From Scleroderma bovista (lineage: Eukaryota > Basidiomycota > Agaricomycetes > Boletales > Sclerodermataceae), in the NCBI GenBank assembly GCA_037178675.1, contig JAYMGJ010000064.1:1-64000 (forward strand): DNA of 64,000 bases, read 5' to 3'. The notes below the pieces were generated by a model that worked only from the letters and a program-made list of their open reading frames with translations, searched no databases and was not told where the DNA came from. This document shows, one piece after another, positions 55,168 through 64,000 of the stretch; position 1 is the first letter of the stretch, and every line of letters starts with the position of its first letter. The translations under genes and the position numbers were made by a program.

Positions 55168-56450
55168 AAAACGAGCTCACCAAAGGTTCCCCTCGCGAAA
55201 CAATAGGACAATCTTTGGTTGGACGGTGAGGAGGTGAGGCTTCGTTCGAGTCAGCTAGAATCTTGACAGAGAGAGTAGACCATACGGATGGGCCGAAGAC
55301 CTGACATGGGATTCATGACATGTGATTAAATGGCCTATAAGTACGGTAAGGGAAGAAAAAGAGACGGGTCAAACTTCGCACCTGTTGGACAAGCAATTTG
55401 AGGTAGCGTCTCGAGATGAGAGCAATGAGGACGATGGGGAAAGGGTGGTTGTGGATGGCACGAGGGACCATGCACAGCACCTGCTGTTGGCCGCTTGTGA
55501 CCATGTTATGGCGACCGCCCTGGCCCCTGAATCTACGGGACTGCTGTTGGTATTGTCACGGCGAGTCTCCAAGTAACAAGTACTGAGCAAAGACTCCATG
55601 TTCACGCGTACACATCGTTGCATCCTTCCCCAGTTCTTAAAGTTGATCCATTTATCGCACCCCGCCTCTCCCTGATCTGAGAGTCCACATCAAGCATTAG
55701 GGAGGCTCAGAGTGGTCGCAGTCGCAGTCGCAGACTCGTACTCGCCCAATGGCACTGGAGCAGATGGAGAGTTATGTGTGGGAATTGATCACCACTTTGG
55801 GTAATACTGTACAGATTAGTGCTGTGGCTTGAACCTTATTTTCTCAGTACATACACTACATACCGCTCTTTGTACACTCCTTATCAGCTTGCACTGAAGT
55901 ACTATGTCGGAAAATTTATAAACTTATTTCAATGGGTTACAATCTATTAAAATGCCATAATGAAACCCCATAATTGGAATGAGATTACAATGCTAAAGTT
56001 CTCATTGTGACGCACAGCACTCGTTGCCATGCTCATTGCGACCGTGATCGTAATGCCAATTATAGTGAGGGCCGGGAGGTTATATTACCATTATGATACC
56101 CTCCACCCCTCATGTAATGTCCATAAAAAGTAATAGTGTGACAATTGCAATGCAATAGTAATGCCATTACAACCTGCTGACATTTATGGCTACTTATGGT
56201 AATGGTCCCATGGGGCTGGACCACGCCCTACACTAAAGTTATTGTAATGCTCATTGCAATAACAACACAATGATGACTAATGATTGCAACGAGGTAACCA
56301 AATATAAAATAAAAACTACAATCACAATCATTTATGATCACATATCTTATCATTGCATCATCATGTGTTGTATTTGTAATCAACTTTTGTACTCATTTAA
56401 CCAACTCATGTAATGACATTACTTTACAATTCTTATTCATCAGCAAAATG
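55168..56450. other. Gene-poor stretch, upstream of TPR-HET and AT-rich repeat
   Basis: The first 600 bp upstream of the TPR-HET gene hold only short frames (for example 84 codons at 55,322-55,576) with no recognisable domain. From 55,900 the sequence is AT-rich with recurring ATTGCAATG, TAATGCCATTAC and CTCATTGCAAT motifs, which look like a decayed short-motif repeat. Confidence 0.4.
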
Positions 56451-56640
56451 ACGTGTGTCTGAACATCCTGAGATTTGTCTGAGTGGCCTGGGTGTCTGAC
56501 AATGCCTGGAAAATGTCTGGGATCAGGGCACACCCTGGAGCCAGGCTCCTTCAGACAAAATTCATACCCATGCAACAGGCATGGAAACAGGCATATTTAC
56601 AGACAGTTTCAGGTCATGGCCAGAGCTAAATTCAGGTCAA
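56450..56640. repeat. TGTCTGA/CAGACA-motif island 1
   Basis: GTCTGAACAT, TTTGTCTGAGTGG, GTGTCTGACAATG, AATGTCTGGGATC, TTCAGACAAAA and TACAGACAG recur within 190 bp, with no fixed period. A second island of the same motif lies at 59,515-59,745. Confidence 0.5.
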
Positions 56641-56849
56641 TCCGACCCAATGATCAATCACCACTATGTATATACATAATTGAAAGTATCGAAGACAGCA
56701 AAGTATTAAAGTTGGTAAATAAAAATGCGGCCAGCAGCAAATTGTTGAGAAACGACAAACGGAACCAGGGCACCATTGGTGGTCATTGTCAGGTCACTGT
56801 CCGCGAGATAGTGACAGTGGTGGCTTCAAAGGGTCGATGAACGTGTTGA

Positions 56850-58340
56850 GCATGTTGAACAGCGCTGAAATGGCCGGAATAGGCCATGGATTGAATGGTA
56901 CGGGCACGTACCTGGGTGCTGAGTGTCACAGAAACCCCATGGATGGGTTGAACAGTAAGACAGATGCTCCGACAGGCCAGACGAGTGCTGTGAACGCGTT
57001 GAACAGCGCTACAACAGCCAGTATGGACCATGGTGACAATGCGCACGCATACCTGGGTGCTGGAGGCACAAGAGGATGTGTAGACGATTTGGATGGCTTT
57101 GGGAGCCACGCGGACACGTCAATCGGGCGCGGAGACGTCCCAAGCATTGAGGACAATGCGAATACAGCTAAAAATGCACCAGTAGTCATTAGAAAAGAAG
57201 TGAAAACCACCAAACTTACTTATGGAGGCTACAATGCAGCGCCCAGGTGAACCAAACGGCTTCGGAAACCCAATGGATACGTTGAACGTGCACACGGACG
57301 CACACATCTTTGGAAACGAGAGGAAATGGCTGAAAGTGATAGCAGAAATGTCAGAACGTGTCAAAAAGAGTTGAAGTCGCAAAACTCACCTGTAGCCCTC
57401 AAGACTGACTGGCCAAACGATAGAGACGAGTCGGCGTTGGAGACACCAACATATTCGTGTGGAAAAACGCAGCAATCAAAGCCCCGAAGGCGAGAATTCT
57501 TTTTTGAGCAAGGGCGGTCGAGGCAACGGAGGCGGTAGGTGTCGAGATCGAGACGGATGGCGGTGGTGATGGTGATTGGCCACTTGCTGCACTGGTCAAA
57601 ACAATGCTAAAGGGCACCAAGTCCACTTGGTGATCCCGGTGTGGATGTGGCTCCCAATGCTGTAGGATCCCGCCATCAATATGCAGAACATCTTCAGCGC
57701 ATGGATTTCCTGCTGTTGCAGTACATTCATGGGCAATTGATGAAGTCTGGAACCTGTGAGGTGTATGTACGTGATGAGCGAAGTCCCAACGAAAGGAGGA
57801 ACTCACACAGATTCTTAGAGGAAGTGCTTGACATTGTACATCGTTATGAGGGTGGTAGGAGAAAAGGATATCATAATGATAGGGAACAAATTCTGTAACA
57901 GAGGTGTTGGAGACACGATCGAGTGTGGTCAAGGATACTCACTGACTTTTCGGGCCTGCATTGGTGGTCCTGCAGATGGAGCTGGCACGAAAGGCACCCC
58001 AGGCTTGCTGTGAATGATGGAGATGAGTTGGTGTTGCAGATGCCAGTGCATTCCTACTGTGGAAGTGCGCTTCCAAAGCCCTGGGCACCACGAGCTGCAC
58101 ATTTGTCTTCGGATGAGTCTGGATGCGGATGGTAGAGGAAACGGCGGTGGGAGACGTCGAGATCAAGATGGATGGTGGTGGTGATGCGTATGGGAGATAT
58201 GTTGATGCCAGTGACTCTGAGATTGATGAGACTTAGGCAAAATTTGGGGGATGTGTGATTACATCAGCTTGTTGAACTTTTTTTCCTCAACACTCACCAC
58301 TAGGACCTTGGCCTGGTCACCCAACTGCTCTCAGGTTTCA
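56850..58340. repeat. Unclassified dispersed repeat, copy B, with internal duplications
   Basis: This is the uninterrupted counterpart of the sequence at 1-320 plus 5,479-5,600. It contains internal near-duplicates: GAACAGCGCT(G/A) at about 56,860 and 57,000, each followed by ACCTGGGTGCTG; and the segment at about 57,420-57,600 against 58,010-58,190 (both with CAAAGCCC(C/T), then a GAGATC(G/A)AGA block and GGTGGTGATG). ORFs such as 56,786-57,250 follow these duplications and match no family. Class unknown. Confidence 0.5.
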
Positions 58341-58960
58341 ATGATATGAGCATCACGACAATGGGTACCAACACTGCTATGCAGTCAACAATGATAAGGA
58401 CGACAATGGCCACCACCACCACTGTACTACCAGCATGACATGATGCGACAGCTGGATCACCATCACACGAACAACGACATTCACCACCACCACCAACAAC
58501 AACAATGGCATTCAGCACTCCGACCACTCGAACAAAGATGACGACAACGGCACTACCACCACCATGCAATCAAATCCACCGGCTCAACAGCGTCCACTTT
58601 AGGATCGCGGTCCCAGTGCAACACCCCACACATACGAACGACAACCCAGCCAACAACCCTCATGAACTCGCACCAAGTCAACCCCACCACTCGACCAGAC
58701 TACTATTCACACCTGCCAGTTGCATGATCGCCTAGCACCGCTATGATGATGTCCATCGAAGTGACCAGGACCACCAGCACGATCACCGCCACCACCTCAA
58801 TAATGATGACCAAGACCACTGACAACCAGCACCAGCATGATCACCACTGCGACAACGATGACAACCACCCAACCGACTGCGATCACTACCACTACTACCT
58901 CATCTGTGCAGCCAGCATGACGCCAGGATTGATGTGGAAAGTCAAATCACTCCCTCAATG
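58340..58960 (+). repeat. CAC/ACC/GAC trinucleotide-rich tract
   Basis: Dominated by ACCACCACC, GACGACAAC, CACCACTC and GATGACAAC variants over about 600 bp, as in an expanded and decayed microsatellite. ORFs in this tract read as low-complexity Thr/His/Asp and are not believed. Confidence 0.5.
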
Positions 58961-59460
58961 ACATCCACTTGAGGACTGCAGCTCATGGATTGTAGGTCCC
59001 AGCGCAACCCCAGTTAGTCGAGACATGAACACAGCCTAGGCTAGCCTCACCAAATGCACTCCAAGCCAGCACGAACGAGTGCAGAGCCAGACATACGAAC
59101 AACGACCCCTCAACTCAACTGGACTCTGAAACGAGCACCTATCATCACCAGCTTCTGCTTGCACTATTCACACCACAATACAGACCCAGCTGCATGATCA
59201 CCCAGAACCCCCATGAGTGCATTAAAACGACCAGGGTCACCGCCACAGGTGACAGATGACAACAGTGACGATGCTCTATCTCACCCGTATTGACGTTGCC
59301 ACTGACCTAACTGCCGATCAGTGACTCCCGCATGCACATGATCTTGACATTTCGGCTTCCCTGATCGCTCGTCAGTCGGACGGCCTGGTGGACGAGGAGT
59401 AACTCCACACTTAGCTTCCACAATACTAGAAGCTGTGTTGTAGTACTGCGCAGTGTGCAC
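58961..59460. other. Stretch without a recognisable gene
   Basis: Only short frames. It continues the CACC/GACC-biased composition at lower density. Nothing else was seen. Confidence 0.35.
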
Positions 59461-59514
59461 TACAGGTACCTATTATATGTATGAGTGGCCCAATGATACA
59501 TTCCTAATTGCTAT

Positions 59515-59745
59515 GTCTGTCATGATCTGGGGCCTGCTAAATAGGCTGGGCTGAACCTGTAATGTGTCTGTTGTGTATCTGGCTGTTGTCTGGTGTGGTC
59601 CGAATAGACTGTGACCAGACAGATTCCAGACAATGATGTCTGACCCAGAAAGGAACGTGCCTGATTTCAGACATGGGTCTGGGACACCTGATGTGTCTGA
59701 CATGTCTGATACTGTCTGTCCCAGACACTTCAGACACTCGATGAA
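59515..59745. repeat. TGTCTGA/CAGACA-motif island 2
   Basis: GTGTCTG, TTGTCTGGTG, CCAGACAGATTCCAGACA, ATGTCTGACCC, TCAGACATGGGTCTGGGACA and GTCTGACATGTCTGATACTG recur densely. It is the same motif as the island at 56,450-56,640, about 3 kb away. Confidence 0.55.
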
Positions 59746-59769
59746 TTGCTGATGTTATCATTAAGACAT

Positions 59770-59840
59770 TAGGACTTATTACTATTACTAGATTATTACT
59801 ACTACGACTTCTTACTACTACTACTACTACCATTATTATG
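59770..59840 (+). repeat. TAC/TAT microsatellite
   Basis: A tract of ACTACTACT and ATTATTACT variants, the longest pure part CTACTACTACTACTACC near 59,815. Confidence 0.75.
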
Positions 59841-60040
59841 TCATCATTTTAATTGGCTTCTAACTCATTTGAACCAACAACTACATAGTACAATGCTACC
59901 AAAATTCATGTTAGTTACTATTAGGCTATATGCCCACATTTACTCTTATATTTCAAGCCATGTAGAGGACATTGCGATACCATATACTAATGGCAGTAGA
60001 CACAATACTAATACTAGACACGATACTAGTAAGAATCAAA

Positions 60041-61420
60041 TCACGTCACAACGCGCCTGCCTCTGCGCCTGCCTCTGCTCCTGCCCCTCCCGCGAGTCGT
60101 AGTAGTTGTAGCTTCACTTGATACAATATTTTCTGAAATAGTACTACTACTACTAGGAACACCAGCACCATCCACAAGGTTTTCATCTGAGGTCAATGGG
60201 GAGCCGGGAACAGACATAACTGGATGTGGAGCATCTTCCTCAGTATTTTCATCATCTGTCAGGCCCACAGTGTTCATTGCAGTGTAGAGACTGTTCTGTC
60301 TCTAGGTGTGTAGAGCTACTGATAGTAGTACTGACACTGGACTCTTACCTTAGCTTATGTAGGCTTGTATTAGCTTACTAAGAAAATCTCCCTCTTTCCT
60401 CTGTATATGTTTGAGCTCAGTCCTGGAGTGACTGAACACCTCTACTCTCCCTATTCCCTCTAGTCTCCCCAGTCCTTGGGAGCCTTGCCTGACCTCCAGA
60501 AGCTCCTGGGTCGAATGCACCTCATCTGAGGGAGCAGCCACCCAAACCCTTTCTTGTCTTTTCAGTGGCCAATGCAGCATCAAGTTGTGCTGACAGGTCT
60601 TCAGCCATACCACTTGTTGATTTCTCCTTTGTTGGATGTCCAAAAATGAACTTGTTCATCTCAGCTACAACAGCCAGAATATGGGGGTCACCCCATTTGA
60701 TGACGAGCAATTGTTTGTACTCCTGGAATACAGACCAGTACATGATTTTCAACACTGCACCTGTGCCATTACCAGGAAATTCACTGTCCAGGGAGAGGAG
60801 GAACATTGACTATTATTGGAATGAGTTAGTGTAATTATACACAATTAGTTTAGACTTACGAGTGTTGCAGCCCACACGATGCATCCTGGTGTGACCACTG
60901 AGATCCACCATCTCTGACCATTGGTTATTGGCCCACCATGTTGAACATAACCATCAGCCAATGATGTCTGTCCCCACAAAGCCACTTTCAGTATCTATAA
61001 AACATGCAAGTGAGATGCAACTGGATCCTGTCAATGAATCAACATACCTGGGAAAGTGGTTTCCAGTTTTAAAATGGCTTTCTCATGTTAATCTTCATAT
61101 CTTTGAATAAGAACAGATACCAGATTGAGTATGTTGGATTGGTCATGTCCTTCACTCCAAGCATCTCAACCACAGTCGGAACCTTGAGATGTTCGCATGT
61201 TGTTATGAAGTGACTCTTCAGAAGGCCAAAAATGCTGTCAGCATTGTTGTGTAGCTTATGGATTATATCAGAACGACCGGTTTGCATTGCACTTGCAAAC
61301 TAAAATATTGTGTGTGAGCAATTAGAGCTGCACATGCTTTAATCTACACACCACATCCTGAAAGTGGTTTGATGGCCGGACCCTTTTGATATGGTCTGGG
61401 AGGATGGAATCAAGCTCCAC
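60041..61420 (-). pseudogene. Decayed unknown gene with RGR-rich tail
   Basis: Minus-strand pieces read in order: a part at 61,069-61,287 (DSIFGLLKSHFITTCEHLKV, VVEMLGVKDM), then LLSLDSEFPGNGTGAV and EYKQLLVIKWGDPHILAVV at 60,690-60,800, and GMAEDLSAQLDAALATEK. After the SINE-like repeat comes an acidic segment with a GRGRSRGRRRGRR tail ending at 60,041. It resembles, from memory, an expanded Agaricomycete family of unknown function, but I cannot name it with confidence. The repeat at 60,281-60,549 interrupts it. Confidence 0.4.
60281..60549 (-). mobile_element. SINE-like repeat, copy 2
   Basis: Reverse-oriented counterpart of 29,023-29,288. The B-box-like ATTCGACCCAGG lies about 45 bp from the head. 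It sits inside the decayed gene at 60,041-61,420. Confidence 0.4.
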
Positions 61421-61433
61421 AATGAGGCTCTCC

Positions 61434-61817
61434 TGAGACAACCCTAAGGGCAAACAACCCAAAGAACTGCCACACGAAAGACTCTGAGGAGGATAGGACT
61501 AGAGATCTTAGAGCAAAGACCCAAAGAGAGCTCGAATGGAGAGCCTCTGGGTGCTGGATTGCAACGGTATATATACTATACTACACGTGTCCTGTGCGAG
61601 GCTATCCATGAGGCTGTATGCTGTACGAGGCAGTGAACACAGCTGCCATCCTGTGGTAAGGCTATGCTAATGACATCAAGGGATACAGCATGTACAGCAC
61701 GAGGCTGTAGTCTAGACAGACCTACAGATAAGATGCACTAGATAAGATACTATGCTACGATAAGATAAGATGTCATCTAATCGCAGATTAGATAAGATAA
61801 AAAGTTAGACCGTTACA
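61434..61817 (-). mobile_element. 3' LTR of an unidentified LTR retrotransposon
   Basis: In minus orientation it begins TGTAACGGTC (61,817) and ends ...TTGTCTCA (61,434), about 384 bp. It is preceded by a polypurine tract GCTGAAGGGGAGT (61,818-61,830). The adjoining 61,818-61,898 reads as the tail of an internal ORF (TADRYASSLAEGEL, then stop). The rest of the element is replaced by LTR-A copy 1. A TATATATAC box lies near 61,572 on the minus strand. No duplication could be assigned. Confidence 0.5.
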
Positions 61818-61898
61818 ACTCCCCTTCAGCAAGAGAAGAAGCATAGCGATCTGCCGTATTAAACACAGGCACAGGAATAGGTGTTGGCTGTGAGATGG

Positions 61899-62530
61899 TG
61901 TTACGACCATGTCCAACTCCGGATCATATCTGGTTACTCCGGTCACATCGCAGTCCTACAGCTCAACTCTGGTCGTTCTCAGTTACTCTGGTCAACGGTC
62001 GCGCAGATAACCTTCCACTAACTACGACCCTTGGTCTATACTCCATTCGCTCTTACTACACCTCACCATCTACCCTGCCTTGACGTGAGTTCTCCGTGAA
62101 CTCGATATATCCTATACCTTGTAGCATTTTCACCGGACCTGATTTATTTTACACGGACCTGACTTTATTTTCACTGGACCTGACCTAGTCCTAACTCCGG
62201 TCATCCCTTGTCTGCTATTAGGTTGTTTACTTGTCACCGTATGTACTCGACCCTAGTTTCTACTTAGTATAAGTACCCTCTAGTTTACCTTGTACAAACT
62301 CAGTCTGAAATCATCTAAGTTACTACTCCTGATCTTTGTCCGTCTCCGTCCCTTCCTCTGTTCTGACCGGAACCCACGCAAGGGATCAATGCTCGTCGTC
62401 CTTGTCGTTGAATCCAATCGGTCGCAACTCCGGCCCGGGCTAACCTCTGCCCAAATCCTTGACCTCCCCTCTTGTCCGTTTTCATCCGGACTTGACCGGA
62501 CTTCCTACTGGAGTAGACCCGGACTTGACA
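61899..62530 (+). mobile_element. LTR-A, copy 1 (5' LTR)
   Basis: It starts TGTTACGACCATG and ends GGACTTGACA (632 bp). It is followed by internal sequence and a gag start, so it is a 5' LTR. It is nearly the same as 63,330-63,961. CTCCGG/CCGGAC motifs are numerous, as in LTR-B. Confidence 0.8.
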
Positions 62531-62600
62531 GTATTTCAGACTCGCACTTGTGTGGGTTCACTGTTCTAAAACTCGTACACAAACTAGTTTCCATTTCCTC

Positions 62601-62759
62601 ATGACCATGACTACACGCTCTCGCGCTCGTACTGCTGCCGCACTCACTGAAGAAGCAGGTGCAGTAAATGATCTCCACCTTTCTGCCGCCCAGCAAGCCC
62701 TGTCTAACCGCAGGCAACCTCCGGCTTCCGTTAGCCAACTCCGGAGCTTTACAGCTTGA
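62601..62759 (+). pseudogene. LTR-A retrotransposon gag N-terminus fragment
   Basis: ATG at 62,601 gives MTMTTRSRARTAAALTEEAG, about 52 codons before a stop at 62,759. Directly beyond, LTR-B copy 2 begins at 62,766, which cuts the element. Confidence 0.45.
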
Positions 62760-62765
62760 AACCCC

Positions 62766-63329
62766 TGTCAAGACCGGTTCTCCTCAATGATCTTACTAGG
62801 AGGTCCAGGGGTGCAGGGAACTAATGAGGAGGTAAGTCCTGACACTAGTATGTGCTACTTAGTGCAGAGAGTCAAGTCCGGGTCATACAGACGAAGTCCG
62901 GGCACTAGAGGAGCACTGGAAGTAAGTCCGGGTTTTGCGGAGTTAGTCCGGACCGCGGGAAAGTGGACCGGAGTAAAGCGCAGTTTGTCCGGACGAAGGA
63001 CATCCCAGAGGTGGGATAAGTCCTGAGAGGTCTAGCGTCGAGTCTGGGACAGAGGTGGCTTTTGCCCTCGTGCAAGTAGGAGACTTGCTAGGATCGGACA
63101 TAGGACCAAGGGGACAAGATAGGACGGAGGCCAGAGTTGGCCGGAGTTCAGGAGTTCAGATGAACAGATGGATTAGGAGAGCATAATGGGTAGTACAGAG
63201 TGGGGAGTATCTTAGTCGAGATTTGATCTAAGGACTACTAGGCCGGAGTACGGTAGTTTATATAGTAATGAAACTAAGGTGAGTATATACGGTGACAAGT
63301 AAACACCTTAATGTCGAGACAAGGGATGG
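62766..63329 (-). mobile_element. LTR-B, copy 2, partial
   Basis: Reverse complement of the 3' part of LTR-B copy 1 (about 35,070-35,630). Shared features are the TATATAAAC box, TAGTAGTCCTTAGATCAAAT and the GAGGAGAACC end. Its 5' part is cut off by LTR-A copy 2 at 63,330. Confidence 0.75.
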
Positions 63330-63961
63330 TGTTACGACCATGCCCAACTCCGGGCCTTATCCGGTCACTCCGGTCGCATCGCAGCTCCACAGCTCAACTC
63401 CGGTCGCTCAACACTTACTCCGGTCACGCTCGCGCAGATATGCCTCCGTTAAGTACGACCCTTGGACTATCCTCTATTCGCTCGTTACCACACCTCGCCG
63501 TTTACCCTGCCTTGATGTGAGTTCTCCGTGAACTCGATATATCCTATACCTTGTAGCATTTTCACCGGACCTGATTTATTTTACCCGGTCCTGACTTTAT
63601 TTTCACCGGACCTGACCTAGTCCTAACTCCGGTCGTCCCTTGTCCGCTATTAGGTTGTTTACTTGTCACCGTATGTACTCGACCCTAGTTTCTACTTAGT
63701 ATAAGTACCCTCTAGTTTACCTTGTATACCTCAGTCTGAAATCATCTAAGTCACTACTCCTGATCCTCTGTCCGTCTCCGTCTCTATCTCCGTCTGACCG
63801 GAACCTACGCAAGGGATCAACGCTCGCCGTCCTTGTCGTTGAATCCAAACAGTCGCAACTCCGGCCCGGGCTAACCTCTGCCCAAACCTCTGACCTCCCC
63901 TCTCGTCCGCTTCTGTCCGGACTTGACCGGACCCCCTACCGGAGTAGACCTGGACTTGACA
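63330..63961 (+). mobile_element. LTR-A, copy 2
   Basis: 632 bp from TGTTACGACCATG to GGACTTGACA. It is followed by the same internal leader as copy 1 (GTATTTCAGACTC.CACTTG) until the window ends. It is therefore the 5' LTR of an element that continues outside. Confidence 0.8.
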
Positions 63962-64000
63962 GTATTTCAGACTCACACTTGTGTGGGTTCACTATACAAA

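Noticed and set aside
55322..55576. 84-codon plus-strand ORF upstream of the TPR-HET gene
   Set aside because: No recognisable motif, no intron signals and overlapping minus-strand frames of similar length.
58505..58961. ORFs in the CAC/GAC-rich tract
   Set aside because: Translate to low-complexity Thr/His/Asp in several frames at once, as expected from a trinucleotide-biased tract.

Overview
The window looks like a transposon-saturated region of an Agaricomycete (mushroom-forming basidiomycete) genome. The evidence is short 45-65 bp GT-AG introns in the host-like genes and element families typical of that class. These are two KDZ (Kyakuja-Dileera-Zisupton) transposases with different cysteine-cluster types, a TET/JBP-type dioxygenase, a DIRS-like tyrosine-recombinase retrotransposon, a chromodomain Ty3/Gypsy element, a Tc1/mariner element and a TPR-HET protein. 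No rRNA, tRNA or CRISPR was seen.

Layout. 1-5.6 kb: a DIRS-like element (gag, RT/RNase H and tyrosine recombinase, all on the minus strand) sits inside a copy of an unclassified repeat that recurs at 57-58 kb. 6.3-10.3 kb: decayed short-unit satellites, the second split by an intact Tc1/mariner element (8287-9901, 223-bp inverted repeats, TA duplication). 10.7-29 kb: six intron-containing genes in three divergent pairs. They are a TET/JBP-like dioxygenase with a small unknown gene, a CxC2-type KDZ transposase with an unknown basic/low-complexity gene, and two further unknown genes, one with a Zn2Cys6-like cysteine cluster. Both the dioxygenase and the transposase are broken by long terminal repeats of one family (called LTR-alpha here). 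30-30.5 kb: another satellite. 30.6-34 kb: LTR-alpha copy and a non-LTR ORF1 fragment. 34-39.5 kb: a second KDZ transposase with a C-terminal Ulp1-like protease, interrupted by a different solo LTR. 39.7-47.7 kb: a degenerate chromodomain Gypsy element split by LTR-alpha. 47.9-51.7 kb: an unknown pseudogene, then an LTR-alpha with its internal region. 51.7-55.2 kb: a TPR-HET gene truncated by that element. 55-64 kb: gene-poor repeats, a decayed gene, and nested LTR elements.

Three observations stand out. (1) The 6.3-30.6 kb block is saturated with the palindrome CCGCGG, in coding and non-coding DNA alike (about 55 by hand count, against about three in the other 40 kb). Satellites sharing an ACTACCGCGGGT core in opposite orientation lie at its two ends. 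Together with the TET/JBP-KDZ gene content this suggests one large composite mobile locus. (2) The LTR-alpha family carries a conserved ~130-codon ORF in U3, upstream of the TATA box, intact in four of five copies including a diverged one. (3) Every premature stop I found in a recognisable coding frame is TGA, eight of eight in the Gypsy gag-pol frame, as expected if CGA codons were lost by CpG deamination.

All coordinates come from reading the sequence; no alignments or database searches were run. ORF starts in the multi-exon genes are provisional.
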